Part shown: positions 7,901 to 18,941 of the stretch, one piece after another
Numbering within the stretch: position 1 is the first letter of the stretch
How the letters are laid out: each line of letters opens with the position of its first letter
NCBI RefSeq assembly: GCF_900156165.1
Contig: NZ_FTMY01000002.1
Coordinates: forward strand, 186,001 to 250,000
Direction: 5' to 3'
Length of the DNA stretch: 64,000 nt
DNA from: Pseudacidovorax sp. RU35E
Lineage (GTDB): Bacteria > Pseudomonadota > Gammaproteobacteria > Burkholderiales > Burkholderiaceae_C
Program-made: the position numbers and the translations under genes
The notes under the pieces: model-generated
Seen by the model: only the letters and a program-made list of their open reading frames with translations
Databases searched by the model: none
What the model was told of the DNA's origin: nothing

Positions 7901-8842
7901 GTGCACCGTTTCATCCTCTCCAAGGCCCTGGGCATGCTCGCCGTGCTGGCCATCGTGGCCGTGCTGGTCTTCGTGCTCACCCGCGCCGCCTCGGGCGACC
8001 CGGTGGCGGTGCTGCTGGGCGACCAGGCCACGGCGGCCGACATCGCCCGGGTGCAGCAGCAGTACGGCCTGGACAAGCCGCTGCCGGTGCAGTTCGGCTA
8101 CTGGCTGCGCGAGGTGCTGCACGGCAACCTGGGCGATTCCATCTTCCTGCAGCGGCCGGTCACCCAGGCGCTGGCCGAGCGGGCCGAACCCACGACCCTG
8201 CTCACGCTGATGGCCGTGGGGCTGGCGGCGCTCATCGGCATTCCCTGCGGCATCGTCTCGGCGGTGTTCCGCGGCAAGGCGGTGGACCAGGCCTTCACCG
8301 GTGTCGCCATGCTGGGCGCCAGCGTGCCCAGCTTCTGGCTGGGCATCGTGCTGATCCAGCTCTTCGCGGTGAAGCTGGGCTGGTTCCCCGTCTCCGGCTA
8401 CGGCGACCCTGGCGCGCCGCTGGCCGAGCGGCTGCATGCGCTGGTATTGCCGGCCGTGGTGCTGGGCCTGCTCAACTCGGCGCTCATCACCCGCTTCACC
8501 CGCGCCAGCATGCTCGACGTGCTGGGCGAGGACTATGTGCGCACCGCCCGGGCCAAGGGCCTGCGCGAAGTGGTCGTGGTGCTCAAGCATGCGCTGCGCA
8601 ATGCGTTGGTGCCCATCGTCACCGTGGTGGGCCTGACGGCCGCGCTCATGATCGGCGGCGCCGTCGTCACCGAGACGGTGTTCGGCCTGCCGGGCGTGGG
8701 CAACCTGGTGGTCAATGCCGTGCTGCGGCGCGACTACCCGGTCATCCAGGGCGCGCTGCTGGTCATCGCCGCCATCTATGTGTTCATCAATTTCGCGATC
8801 GACCTGCTGTATGCGGTGGTCGATCCGCGCGTGAAGGTCTGA
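7901..8842 (+). CDS. ABC transporter permease, DppB type
   Basis: A 313-residue inner-membrane permease with the N-terminal DppB helix (residues 9-30), about six transmembrane segments, and the EAA coupling loop around RTARAKGLREVVVVLKHALRNAL. The start is GTG at 7901, preceded by CAGGGAG. It pairs with the following DppC-type permease to form the pore. It lies 21 nt after the binding-protein gene in the same operon. Confidence 0.93.
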   Translation: MHRFILSKALGMLAVLAIVAVLVFVLTRAASGDPVAVLLGDQATAADIARVQQQYGLDKPLPVQFGYWLREVLHGNLGDSIFLQRPVTQALAERAEPTTLLTLMAVGLAALIGIPCGIVSAVFRGKAVDQAFTGVAMLGASVPSFWLGIVLIQLFAVKLGWFPVSGYGDPGAPLAERLHALVLPAVVLGLLNSALITRFTRASMLDVLGEDYVRTARAKGLREVVVVLKHALRNALVPIVTVVGLTAALMIGGAVVTETVFGLPGVGNLVVNAVLRRDYPVIQGALLVIAAIYVFINFAIDLLYAVVDPRVKV

Positions 8843-8846
8843 AGCC

Positions 8847-9680
8847 ATGGTTGCGCTTCTCTCCCGGCTCTTCCGCCGCCGCATCGTGCTGCTGGCCGCC
8901 CTGGTGCTGCTGGCCACGGTGGTGCTGGCGCTGGGCGCCTCGGTCTTCGCCAGTGCAGACCCGAACGACACGGCGGTGCTCGACCGCCTCAAGCCGCCCA
9001 GCGGCGCCCATCTGATGGGCACCGACGAACTCGGCCGCGACCTGTATTCGCGCGTCATCCACGGCGCGCGCTATTCGCTGGCCATCGCGGCGCTCACGGC
9101 CGTGGGTGCCATCGTGCTGGGCACGCTGGTGGGGCTGCTGGCGGGCTTCTTCCGCAAGCTCGATGCGCCGCTCAGTCGCGTGGTGGACGCCATGATGTCC
9201 TTCCCCGACATCCTGCTGGCCATCGCCCTGGTGGCGATCCTCGGGCCGTCGCTCGCCAACGTGGTGCTGGCGCTGGTGCTGGTCTACACGCCGCGCGTGG
9301 CGCGGGTGGTGCGCGCCTCCACACTGGTGGTGCGCGAGCTGCTGTTCGTGGAGGCCGCGCGCGCCATCGGGGCGCGCACGCCGCATGTGCTGTGGCACCA
9401 CGTGCTGCCCAACCTGCTCTCGCCGATCCTGGTGCAGGGCTCCTTCATCTTCGCCTACGCCATCCTGGCCGAGGCCGGCCTGTCCTTCCTGGGCGTGGGC
9501 GTGCCGCCGGAGATTCCCACCTGGGGCACCATGGTCGCCGGCAGCCAGCAGTACGCCGACCGGGCCTTCTGGGTGGTGCTGTTCCCAGGCCTGGCCATCA
9601 TCTTCACGGCGCTGTCGCTGCAACTGCTGGGCGATGGCGTGCGCGATCTGCTCGACCCCAAATTGAAGAAGGCCGCCTGA
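8847..9680 (+). CDS. ABC transporter permease, DppC type
   Basis: A 277-residue permease with an N-terminal helix (residues 13-33), the DppC-type segment [20 protein letters not shown], and the EAA loop [20 protein letters not shown]. It begins 4 nt after the DppB-type gene stop and ends 2 nt before the ATPase gene, so the transporter genes are tightly coupled. It is the second half of the membrane channel. Confidence 0.93.
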   Translation: MVALLSRLFRRRIVLLAALVLLATVVLALGASVFASADPNDTAVLDRLKPPSGAHLMGTDELGRDLYSRVIHGARYSLAIAALTAVGAIVLGTLVGLLAGFFRKLDAPLSRVVDAMMSFPDILLAIALVAILGPSLANVVLALVLVYTPRVARVVRASTLVVRELLFVEAARAIGARTPHVLWHHVLPNLLSPILVQGSFIFAYAILAEAGLSFLGVGVPPEIPTWGTMVAGSQQYADRAFWVVLFPGLAIIFTALSLQLLGDGVRDLLDPKLKKAA

Positions 9681-9682
9681 GC

Positions 9683-11578
<1,896 letters not shown>

Positions 11579-11624
11579 GCGGCCATCGCTTTCCACTCCT
11601 CATTCGTTCCGCATTCCGTTCGCC

Positions 11625-12914
11625 ATGACGACCGACCTGACCGACCCCCTTCTCGACGGCACCTACAAGGGCTATCCCCGCACCCAGGCGCCGCGCCCGC
11701 GCAGCCGCGTGGGCAGCGCCGGCTGGAACGTGCTGGCCGGTGACCTGCCGCTGCCGCTGGCGCTGATCAAGCGCGAGCAGCTCGCCCACAACCTGGCCTG
11801 GATGCAGCGTTATGCGCAGGGCCAGGGCATCGACATGGCGCCGCATGGCAAGACCACCATGTCGCCGCAGCTCTTCGCCCGCCAGCTCGATGCCGGCGCC
11901 TGGGGCATCACCTTCGCCAACGTGGCGCAGCTGGCCATCGGCGCGGCGGCGGGCGTGCGCAACGCGCTCATCGCCAACCAGGTGGTGCAGGACGAGGACC
12001 TGGCCGGCATCCAGCAGCTGCAGGTGGCGTATGCGGGCCTGCGCGTGGTGTTCCTGGTCGACTCGCAGGCGCAGCTGGCGCTCATCGCCGGCTGGGCCGC
12101 CCGCCATGCCGGCGCACGGCCCTTCGAGGTGATGCTGGAGATCGGCGTCGATGGCGGCCGCACAGGCTGCCGCACGCACGAGGACGCGCTGGCCCTGGCC
12201 CGTGCCGTGTACGCAAGTCCGGCCGTGCGGCTGGTCGGCATCGAGTGCTACGAAGGCCAGGGCGCCACCGGCCAGGACGGCCCCGACACCGCCTACGCCA
12301 CCGCGCTGATGGACCGCGTGCAGGCCGTGGCCGAGGCCTGCGTGGCCGAGGGGCTGTTCGAGGCCGACGAGCTGCTGTTCTCGGCCGGCGGCTCCGCCAT
12401 CTTCGACCTGGTGGCCGGCCGCCTGCGCCCGGCCCTGGGCCGGCCGGTGCGCGGCCTGCTGCGCTCGGGCTGCTATGTGACGCACGACCACGGCTTCTAC
12501 ACCCGCATGGTCGGCGCGGTGAACCGCCGCCTGGGCTGCGACTGCGGCGAAGGCCTGCAGCCGGCCATGGAGGTCTGGGCCGCGGTGCAGTCGCGGCCCG
12601 AGCCGCGGCTGGCCATCCTGACGGTGGGCCGGCGCGACATCTCCTTCGACCTCTCGCTGCCCGTGCCCATCGCGCGGGCCGTGCGCGGCGCCGCGGCCCC
12701 GCAGGCGGTGCCTGCGAGCTGGCAGATCACGGCCCTCAACGACCAGCATGCCTACCTGCGCTGGGAAGAGGCGGACGACGCCGCTGCGCCGGTGGTGGGC
12801 GAGCGCGTGGGCCTGGGCATCTCGCATCCCTGCACCACCTTCGACAAGTGGCGCTGGATGCCCGTGGTGGACGCTAACTACACCGTGGTGGACGCGATCA
12901 CCACGCACTTTTGA
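11625..12914 (+). CDS. Zinc/PLP D-serine-dehydratase-like amino acid deaminase (DSD1/alanine racemase fold)
   Basis: A 429-residue fold type III PLP enzyme. PHGKTT holds the PLP lysine (Lys76) and the C-terminal block SHPCTTFDKWR holds His401 and Cys403, matching the HxC zinc pair of eukaryotic-type D-serine dehydratase. Enzymes of this family eliminate water from 3-hydroxy D-amino acids and release ammonia as the enamine collapses. Bacterial relatives include D-threo-3-hydroxyaspartate dehydratase and a Pseudomonas D-glucosaminate dehydratase. The context (D-aminoacylase, RidA, KDG-type kinase and aldolase) favours a 2-amino-2-deoxy aldonic acid, but D-serine or another hydroxy D-amino acid remains possible. 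Confidence 0.85.
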   Translation: MTTDLTDPLLDGTYKGYPRTQAPRPRSRVGSAGWNVLAGDLPLPLALIKREQLAHNLAWMQRYAQGQGIDMAPHGKTTMSPQLFARQLDAGAWGITFANVAQLAIGAAAGVRNALIANQVVQDEDLAGIQQLQVAYAGLRVVFLVDSQAQLALIAGWAARHAGARPFEVMLEIGVDGGRTGCRTHEDALALARAVYASPAVRLVGIECYEGQGATGQDGPDTAYATALMDRVQAVAEACVAEGLFEADELLFSAGGSAIFDLVAGRLRPALGRPVRGLLRSGCYVTHDHGFYTRMVGAVNRRLGCDCGEGLQPAMEVWAAVQSRPEPRLAILTVGRRDISFDLSLPVPIARAVRGAAAPQAVPASWQITALNDQHAYLRWEEADDAAAPVVGERVGLGISHPCTTFDKWRWMPVVDANYTVVDAITTHF

Positions 12915-13888
12915 TGGCCGACCTGCCGCTGCTGCAGCGCATGGCCCGGGCGCGCGAACACGCGCCCGCCACCCGCCGCGCCATCCTCGACCTGATGCTC
13001 GCGGACCCCCAGCGCACGCTGGAGGAAAGCTTCGAGCAACTGGCCGAGCGCTCCGCCAGCTCGGTGCCGACCATCATGCGCACCTGCCGCGACCTGGGCT
13101 TTGCCGGCCTGCGCGAGTTCAAGCTGGCGCTGGCACAGGAACTGGCCGTGGGCGCCTCGCCCCTGCACCGCAGCGTGAGCCTGGGCGACAGCGCGCAGGA
13201 CGTGGTGGCCAAGATCGTGGGCAGTGCCGCGTCCACGGTGCAGGGCGTGCGCGCCCAGCTCGACATGGCCGTGGTCGAGGCCACGGCCGCCGCCATCGCC
13301 GCAGCGCCGCACATCGACATCTTCGGCGCCGGGGCCACGTCGTGGTTCATGGCCAACGACCTGCAGGCACGGCTCTTTCGCCTGGGTCTGTCGGCCAATG
13401 CCTGGGCCGACTACCACCTGCAGCAGGTGGCGGCGGGCGCGCATGGGCCCGGCAGCGTGGTGGTGGTCTTCTCGCATGTGGGTGGCATGCCCTCGCTGCT
13501 GGACAGCGTGGACGTGGCCCGCGCCCAGGGCGCGCGTACCGTCGCCATCACCCGGCCCGGCTCGCCGCTGGCGGCGCGCGCCGATCTGCTGCTGGCCGTG
13601 GACGTGCCGGAGGACGCAGTGATGCGCGTGGGCATCGACGCCTACCTGGCGCATCTGCTCATCATCGAGATCCTGTCGGTGCTGGTGGCCCAGCAGCTGG
13701 GCGACCCGGCCGTGCGGCGCCTGCGCGACGTGCGCGCCGCCCTTCAGCGCCAGGGCATCGACGTGCAGGGCTACCCGCTGCCGGTATGGGGCGCCGCCCC
13801 GGCTGCGCCGCCTGCCGCCAACGACGCCGCCGCACCGAAGCGCATCGGCGGCGACGACCCAGACGACAACGACAAGAACCGTTCATGA
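12914..13888 (+). CDS. RpiR-family transcriptional regulator (HTH plus SIS domain)
   Basis: A 324-residue regulator. Residues about 20-85 form the RpiR helix-turn-helix (SFEQLAERSASSVPTIMRTC) and residues about 110-260 the SIS sugar-phosphate-binding domain (IDIFGAGATS, VVFSHVG, VAITRPGSPLA). RpiR proteins sense phosphorylated sugars or sugar acids. The likely effector is 2-keto-3-deoxy-6-phosphogluconate/galactonate or a related intermediate. The start overlaps the upstream stop (TGATG), and the stop overlaps the D-aminoacylase start (ATGA). Paired TGAAA/TTTCA palindromes in the divergent promoter region are its probable targets. The last 40 residues are a charged, disordered-looking tail. 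Confidence 0.88.
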   Translation: MADLPLLQRMARAREHAPATRRAILDLMLADPQRTLEESFEQLAERSASSVPTIMRTCRDLGFAGLREFKLALAQELAVGASPLHRSVSLGDSAQDVVAKIVGSAASTVQGVRAQLDMAVVEATAAAIAAAPHIDIFGAGATSWFMANDLQARLFRLGLSANAWADYHLQQVAAGAHGPGSVVVVFSHVGGMPSLLDSVDVARAQGARTVAITRPGSPLAARADLLLAVDVPEDAVMRVGIDAYLAHLLIIEILSVLVAQQLGDPAVRRLRDVRAALQRQGIDVQGYPLPVWGAAPAAPPAANDAAAPKRIGGDDPDDNDKNRS

Positions 13889-15354
13889 CTCTTCCTCACA
13901 CCCTGCTCGAAGGCGGCCTGCTGGTCGACGGCTCGGGCCAGCCCGGCTGGCAGGGCGACCTGCTGATGGCAGGCGACCGCATCGTCTGCCTGGGCGAGCG
14001 CCTGCGCGCCCATCCGCCGCAGGGCATCGACCTGGCCGCCGCCGAGGTGGTGGACTGCCGCGGCAAGGTGGTGGCGCCGGGCTTCATCGACGCCCACACG
14101 CACGACGACGCCGCCGTGCTGCGCATGCCCGAGTACCTGCCCAAGCTCTCGCAGGGCATCACCACCGTGGTCACGGGCAACTGCGGCATCTCGCTCGCGC
14201 CCTACCGCGTGGCGCAGGCGAAGTCGCCGCTCACGCTGCTGGGTGCCGACTCCTTCCGCTACGCGGACATGGCCGCCTACCGCGACGCGGTAGTGGCGGC
14301 GCGGCCCTCGCTCAACGTGGCGCCGCTGATCGGCCACACCACGCTGCGCTTCGCCGCCATGGAGGACCTCGACCGTCCCGCGAGCGAACAGGAACAGGCG
14401 CGCATGGCGGCGCTGCTCGACGGCTGCATGGCCGAGGGCGCCTTCGGCCTTTCTTCGGGCCTGTTCTATGAAGAGGCCTACGCCGCCCCGGCCGATGAGG
14501 TGACGGCCCTGGCCCGCGTGGTGGCCCGGCATGGCGGCGTCTATGCCACGCACCTGCGAAGCGAGATGGCGACCATCCTCGAAGCCATGGTCGAGGCGGG
14601 CGACTGCGCCTTCGAGGCCGGCGTGCCGCTGGTGATCTCGCACCACAAGTGCGCGGGGCCGGCCAACTGGGGCCGCACCGAAGAGACGTTGCCGCTGGTC
14701 GACCGGCTGGGCGAGCGCCAACCCATCGCGATGGACGTCTACCCCTACGTGGCCGGCTCCACCGTGCTGCGCGAGGACCTGGTGGACGGCGTCATCGACG
14801 TGCTGATCACCTGGAGCGAGCCGCACCCGGAAGCGGGCGGCCGCATGCTGGCGGACATCGCGGCCGAGTGGGGCGTGGACCAGCAGAGCGCCGCGCGCCG
14901 GCTCAAGCCCGGCGGCGCCTGCTACTTCCAGATGCACGAGGACGATGTGGAACGGGTGATGGCCCATCCGCGCACCATGATCGGCTCGGACGGCCTGCCG
15001 CACGACCGCCATCCGCATCCGCGGCTGTGGGGCGCCTTTCCCCGCGTGCTGGCCCGCTACTGGCGGGGTCGTGGCCTGTTCACGCTCGAGCAGGCCATCC
15101 ACAAGATGACCGGGCTCACGGCCCGCAACTTCCGCATTCCCGATCGCGGGATGCTGCGTGCCGGCCACCATGCGGACGTGGTCGTCTTCGATGCCGAGCG
15201 CATCCGCGACCTGGCCACCTATGCGCAGCCCGAACAGCTGAGCGAGGGCATCGAAGCGGTGTACGTGAACGGCCAGTGCACCTACCGCGAAGGCGGAGCG
15301 GCCCTCACCGCACGGGCGGGCCGCCTGCTCAGCCGCAAGGACTTCAGCGCGTGA
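13885..15354 (+). CDS. N-acyl-D-amino-acid deacylase (D-aminoacylase)
   Basis: A 489-residue amidohydrolase that removes the acyl group from N-acyl-D-amino acids. Metal-site features are HTHDD (His71, His73), Cys100 in VTGNCGIS, the later histidines in THLRSE and ISHHKC, and the catalytic Asp in MIGSDGLPHD. This set, with Cys as a zinc ligand, is typical of D-aminoacylases rather than dihydroorotases. N-acetyl-D-glucosaminate is formally an N-acetyl-D-amino acid, so the enzyme could supply the free amino acid to the dehydratase two genes upstream. It is the last gene of the operon and its end overlaps the convergent sodC end by 11 bp. Confidence 0.9.
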   Translation: MTLPHTLLEGGLLVDGSGQPGWQGDLLMAGDRIVCLGERLRAHPPQGIDLAAAEVVDCRGKVVAPGFIDAHTHDDAAVLRMPEYLPKLSQGITTVVTGNCGISLAPYRVAQAKSPLTLLGADSFRYADMAAYRDAVVAARPSLNVAPLIGHTTLRFAAMEDLDRPASEQEQARMAALLDGCMAEGAFGLSSGLFYEEAYAAPADEVTALARVVARHGGVYATHLRSEMATILEAMVEAGDCAFEAGVPLVISHHKCAGPANWGRTEETLPLVDRLGERQPIAMDVYPYVAGSTVLREDLVDGVIDVLITWSEPHPEAGGRMLADIAAEWGVDQQSAARRLKPGGACYFQMHEDDVERVMAHPRTMIGSDGLPHDRHPHPRLWGAFPRVLARYWRGRGLFTLEQAIHKMTGLTARNFRIPDRGMLRAGHHADVVVFDAERIRDLATYAQPEQLSEGIEAVYVNGQCTYREGGAALTARAGRLLSRKDFSA

Positions 15355-15901
15355 TCACGCCGCAGGCGATGCGCGGGCCGGAATTGCCCGCCGGCTGCGA
15401 GGTGTAGTCGTCGCGGTCCTTGTGGACCACGATGGCGCGGCCGACCACGTTGCTGGCGGCACCGTCGGTCAGCGAGATGGAATGGATGTCCACGCTGAAG
15501 CGGGCTACGCCATTGGCGTCGGCCACCAGGCTGGGCAGCTCGCCGGCATGGCTGCCGGGCGCGCCGAACTTGCCGTGCGTGCCGCCTGCGGGATTGAAGT
15601 GACCGCCCGAGGCATTGCCGTTGTCGGCGCAGGAGCCCTTCTCGTGGATGTGGAAGCCGTGCTCCGAGCCGGGCGCCAGGCCACGCACCTCGCCGGCCAC
15701 GCGCACGCCGTGGTCCAGCGCCGTCAGCGTGACCTGACCCATCGTGGGGTTGGGCGACATGGCGCCGGTGGGCGCGAGATTGGCCGTGGCGCGCGAGGCG
15801 CCCATGCCCATGCCTGCGCAGGCGGCGAGCAGCAGGCTGGAGCCGGCCAGGGTGCACGCGGCCAGCACGCGGGCAGAGGGCAGGGCGGAGCGGAGGTTCA
15901 T
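15344..15901 (-). CDS. sodC: Cu/Zn superoxide dismutase, lipoprotein-type
   Basis: A 185-residue periplasmic Cu/Zn superoxide dismutase. Copper ligands appear in HGFHIHEKGSC, the shared and zinc histidines in GGHFNPAGGTHG, a further copper histidine in VDIHSISL, and the disulfide cysteine in RIACGV. The N-terminus is a lipoprotein signal with a lipobox-like SLLLAAC, so it is probably anchored in the envelope. The start overlaps the upstream chaC stop by 4 nt (ATGA), so the two genes are co-translated. It detoxifies periplasmic superoxide. Confidence 0.93.
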   Translation of the reverse strand: MNLRSALPSARVLAACTLAGSSLLLAACAGMGMGASRATANLAPTGAMSPNPTMGQVTLTALDHGVRVAGEVRGLAPGSEHGFHIHEKGSCADNGNASGGHFNPAGGTHGKFGAPGSHAGELPSLVADANGVARFSVDIHSISLTDGAASNVVGRAIVVHKDRDDYTSQPAGNSGPRIACGVITR

Positions 15902-16680
15902 GGCGTTGTTCCTTTGGAGGAGGATGAAAGAGGATCGGACGGGCTCAGGTGTAGCGATGCGGCGAGGGCCTGGCTGTCGGCGGAGGTCGCCAGTTGCCCG
16001 GGCGCGTGGGAGGCCAGACGCAACAGCCGGGCCAGGGCGGAGTCGCGGATGCCATGGCGCTGCAGGGCTTCGAGCGTCTGCCGCGCATAGTCGAGCGAGC
16101 TGCCATAGCGGCCCACGGCGGTGGCGAAGATCTCGCGGTAGCGCTCTTCGCTGAGCGTGCCCGTGAAGTTGGGCGACTTGCGCGAGAGCGTGAACGCGAG
16201 CGCCCGCACCGGCCCTTGTGGGGTGCGGCAATGCAGCCAGCGTGGGTCGTACACCCCGGTGGGCATCTCGCGCAGCCACAGCCGGCCCAGCGTCTCCAGC
16301 GCGATGGCCTGGGGGATGCGGAACACCATGCCGCGACAACTGCCGCCGCTGAGCAGGCCGAAGACCAGGCCGGGCTTGTCGATGCTGCCGCGGTTGACGC
16401 GGCTCCACATCTTCAGCGCACGGTGCCAGCCGCGCACATGGGCGGGCCGGGCCTCGTCGTGGTCGAAGCCGGGGTTCCAGATGAGTGATCCATAGCCGAA
16501 CAGCCACAGGTCTTCATGGCCGCCCCATTCGGCAATCGTGCGTTCCAGCAACGGGCCAGGGTCGCGCACGAGCGGAGGATGCGCGCCGACAAGAGGCGGC
16601 ACGGAGGTGGCACCTAAAATTTCGGCTTCTGAAACGGGCTTCACGCGGCCCATTATTGCCAAGGCATCTTCCATGGCCAC
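15898..16680 (-). CDS. chaC: Gamma-glutamylcyclotransferase, ChaC-like
   Basis: A protein of up to 260 residues of the ChaC/GCG family, which degrades glutathione to 5-oxoproline and Cys-Gly. The family fingerprint FGYGSLIWNPGF is followed by R-G-W-H, VFGLLSGGSCRGMVFRI and the catalytic-Glu region near YREIF. The start is uncertain: Met codons at 16680, 16674 and 16650 are possible, and the conserved fold starts only near residue 58. It overlaps sodC, linking glutathione turnover and superoxide defence in one transcript. Confidence 0.87.
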   Translation of the reverse strand: MAMEDALAIMGRVKPVSEAEILGATSVPPLVGAHPPLVRDPGPLLERTIAEWGGHEDLWLFGYGSLIWNPGFDHDEARPAHVRGWHRALKMWSRVNRGSIDKPGLVFGLLSGGSCRGMVFRIPQAIALETLGRLWLREMPTGVYDPRWLHCRTPQGPVRALAFTLSRKSPNFTGTLSEERYREIFATAVGRYGSSLDYARQTLEALQRHGIRDSALARLLRLASHAPGQLATSADSQALAASLHLSPSDPLSSSSKGTTP

Positions 16681-16708
16681 CCTTCAACATCCCGAGAGAC
16701 GCAGCCTC

Positions 16709-17263
16709 ATGTCCACCCCCGACGACGACTCCCAGCAACGCTTTGCCCTTGGCCTCGTGTTCGTGATCATTGCCCTGATCGTCGCCACGACGATCGGCGC
16801 CGCGGTCTACCACTACGGCATGCCCGGCCGCGGCGACGCCGATGCCCCCGGCACCGCCAGCACCGCACCGGCGGCCCCTGCCACGGGTGTCGCCGTCATC
16901 ACCGAGACGGTGGTGGCCGTGGTGCCCGAAGGTGCCAGCGTGCGCGTGGAAGGCGGCGTGGTGAAGTTCTACTTCGCCACCGGCAGTGCCGACATCGCCC
17001 CGGGCGCCGCCGAGGCGCTGGCCCTGGTGCTGCAGGGTGTGCAGAACGGCCGCAAGGCGGTCATCTCGGGCTACCACGACACGACGGGCGACGCGGCCAA
17101 GAACGACGAACTGGCCAAGCAGCGTGCCATCACCGTGCGCGACGTGCTGGTGGGCCTGGGCGTGCCGCAGGACAAGGTCACGCTGGAGAAGCCGGCCGTC
17201 GCCGCCGCTGGCCAGGGCGACGACGCGGCAGCGCGTCGCGTCGAGGTCAAGCTGGTCGACTGA
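16709..17263 (+). CDS. OmpA-family C-terminal domain protein with N-terminal membrane anchor
   Basis: A 184-residue protein with a cytoplasmic start, one transmembrane segment (FALGLVFVIIALIVATTIGA), an Ala/Pro-rich linker and a periplasmic OmpA-like peptidoglycan-binding domain (VKFYFATGSADIAPGAAEAL, ISGYHDTTGDAAKN, RVEVKLV). In the first motif it has FATGSADI, and Tyr-His-Asp stands where most family members have Gly-His-Thr-Asp. The domain is therefore somewhat divergent. Start ATG at 16709 is preceded by GAGAG; a Met at 16674 is an alternative. It may link inner membrane and cell wall. A strong terminator follows. Confidence 0.8.
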   Translation: MSTPDDDSQQRFALGLVFVIIALIVATTIGAAVYHYGMPGRGDADAPGTASTAPAAPATGVAVITETVVAVVPEGASVRVEGGVVKFYFATGSADIAPGAAEALALVLQGVQNGRKAVISGYHDTTGDAAKNDELAKQRAITVRDVLVGLGVPQDKVTLEKPAVAAAGQGDDAAARRVEVKLVD

Positions 17264-17289
17264 CGCAGCGCCTGCCCTATGCCCGACCG

Positions 17290-17313
17290 AGCCCGGCGAT
17301 GCCGGGCTTTTTT
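17290..17313 (+). terminator. Rho-independent terminator after the OmpA-like gene
   Basis: AGCCCGGC-GAT-GCCGGGCT forms a perfect 8-bp stem with a 3-nt loop, followed by a run of six T. It lies 26 nt after the stop at 17263. Confidence 0.9.
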
Positions 17314-17346
17314 GTGCGCGCCCGCAGCCCGGGCCGCTGACCGCGA

Positions 17347-17754
17347 TCAGCGTGCGATCAGATGGACGACGGTCGCCGCCAGTCCTGCGGCCAGGCCCAC
17401 CGTGAGCCACTTCAAGCGCTGCAGCCGCACGCGGTTCATCTCGATGCGGGCGATGAGCTGGGTGTTCTGCTCGGCCAGGGATTTGATGAGTTCGGTCGAG
17501 GCCTGCATCTGCGCCTCGATGTCCCGGACGGCGCCTTCCAGACGCTGGACCTGCTGGCGAAGCTGTTCCGCCTCGGTGAGCGGCCGGGCGGGTGGCGTCT
17601 CGGCCTCGGTGGCCGCCGCCTGCTCCGCGCTCTGGCGCCGCCGGGTGACGGAGCCCCACAGCTTCGCCGCGCCCTCCGCGACCTTGGGCGCGTTCTCGAC
17701 GACCTGGCCCCAGGGGATGTTGGCAAGAACGGTGAAGAGGGTGCCGGCGGCCAT
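17347..17754 (-). CDS. Hypothetical coiled-coil protein with C-terminal membrane segment
   Basis: A 135-residue protein I do not recognise by name. Residues about 55-100 are a heptad-rich, Gln/Glu-rich coiled coil (LTEAEQLRQQVQRLEGAV). Residues about 112-133 form a hydrophobic helix (WLTVGLAAGLAATVVHLIA), so it is probably tail-anchored. The N-terminal segment (LFTVLANIPWGQVVENAPKV) is amphipathic. Start ATG at 17754 was chosen because the upstream frame overlaps the LacI gene in antisense-like composition. The convergent OmpA-like gene and its terminator lie on the other side. Confidence 0.65.
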   Translation of the reverse strand: MAAGTLFTVLANIPWGQVVENAPKVAEGAAKLWGSVTRRRQSAEQAAATEAETPPARPLTEAEQLRQQVQRLEGAVRDIEAQMQASTELIKSLAEQNTQLIARIEMNRVRLQRLKWLTVGLAAGLAATVVHLIAR

Positions 17755-17876
17755 GGGTAGGGTGCTTTTCGAAGGGAACACAAAATAGGTGAGGTGCGCG
17801 GCGCGTTGGAATGTTCCCGCCTTCGGGTTGTCGGGCACAGGGAGGGCGGTGGCCGGGCTGGATCGGCGCTTCGCCC

Positions 17877-18902
17877 TCAGGCGCTTTCCCGGCCCACCAC
17901 CTCCCAGGCCAGCTCGATGCAGCTCTGCTCGACCGGCGTCCCGCGCATCAGCTGCAGGAGCATGCCGGCCGCCGCTTGGCCGATTTCGCGCCGCGGTGTG
18001 CGCACGCTGGTCAGGCTGGGCAGCAGCTGGTCGCTGCCGGGCAGGTCGTTGAAGCCGGCCACGGCCACGTCGCGAGGCACCGAGATGCCCAGCCGCGGCG
18101 CGGCCATCAGGGCGCCCTGGGCCAGGTCGTCGTTGCAGAAGAAGATGGCGTCGGGCTTCGCCTCGGCCACGATGCGGCCGAACATCTGCGCGCCCAGGGC
18201 GAAGGACGAGGGCTCGGGCCGCAGGAACTCGAGCGCCGGGTCGTAGCAGCCGGCGGCCTGCAGGGCGCGACGGTAGCCCTCGGCGCGCTGCATCACGCGC
18301 GCATCGAGCTGGGCGGCGGCGTAGGCAATGCGGCGCGCGCCGCGCGCGAGCAGATGGGCGGTGAGCGCCTGACCGGCGTCCTGCTGCGAGAACCCCACGC
18401 AATGCACGCCTGGGGCACGGCTGGTCTCCATGACGTGCACGCAGGGCACGCGGCTGGCCTGGATGAGCGCGCGGGTCTCCTCGCTGCGCTCGAAGCCGGT
18501 GACGATGAGGCCGGCCGGGCGGTGCATCAGCTGCTCGCGCAGCAGCTGCTCTTCCTCGCGCGGGTCGTAGTGGGTCACGCCGATCAGCGTCTGGAAACCG
18601 TTGGCGCGCAGGGTGCGCTGCACGGCTTCGAGCAGGTCGACGAAGAGGGTGTTGGTGAGCAGCGGAATCAGCACCGCGACATGGCTGCTGCGTTGCGAGG
18701 CGAGGGCGCGGGCGGCAGGGTCGGGCACGTAGCCCAGGCGCGCAGCAGCCTCCCGCACACGTTCGACCAGCACCGGGTCCACGCTGCGCTCGCCCCGCAG
18801 CGCACGCGAGACGGTGATGGGGCTCACGCCGGCGGCGCGCGCCACGTCTTCCAGGGTGAGGCGGCCGCTGGAGCGGCGGGGGCGGCGGGTGGCGTCGGTC
18901 AA
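17877..18902 (-). CDS. gntR: LacI-family regulator, GntR type (gluconate repressor)
   Basis: A 341-residue LacI-family repressor. The helix-turn-helix LTLEDVARAAGVSPITVSRA is at residues 15-34, followed by a sugar-binding-protein-like effector domain (HVAVLIPLLTNTLF, IFFCNDDLAQGALM, VAGFNDLPGS). It is divergent from gntK, with two identical operators GATAGCGCTATC at 18942 and 19090. The GntR name follows from this context and from the resemblance of the operator core TAGCGCT to pseudomonad GntR sites. Gluconate or 6-phosphogluconate is the likely effector. Confidence 0.85.
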   Translation of the reverse strand: MTDATRRPRRSSGRLTLEDVARAAGVSPITVSRALRGERSVDPVLVERVREAAARLGYVPDPAARALASQRSSHVAVLIPLLTNTLFVDLLEAVQRTLRANGFQTLIGVTHYDPREEEQLLREQLMHRPAGLIVTGFERSEETRALIQASRVPCVHVMETSRAPGVHCVGFSQQDAGQALTAHLLARGARRIAYAAAQLDARVMQRAEGYRRALQAAGCYDPALEFLRPEPSSFALGAQMFGRIVAEAKPDAIFFCNDDLAQGALMAAPRLGISVPRDVAVAGFNDLPGSDQLLPSLTSVRTPRREIGQAAAGMLLQLMRGTPVEQSCIELAWEVVGRESA

Positions 18903-18941
18903 GGGTTTGTCCTAGGCGGGCGAGAAATCATTGTTCAATAA

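Noticed and set aside
6266-9058. A 930-codon open frame on the minus strand across the peptide transporter genes
   Set aside because: His/Arg/Gln/Gly-rich composition with no motifs; the plus-strand binding protein and permeases explain the sequence.
15344-15354. The 11-bp tail-to-tail overlap of the D-aminoacylase and sodC genes as a regulatory device
   Set aside because: Short convergent overlaps are common in compact genomes and nothing else supports a function.
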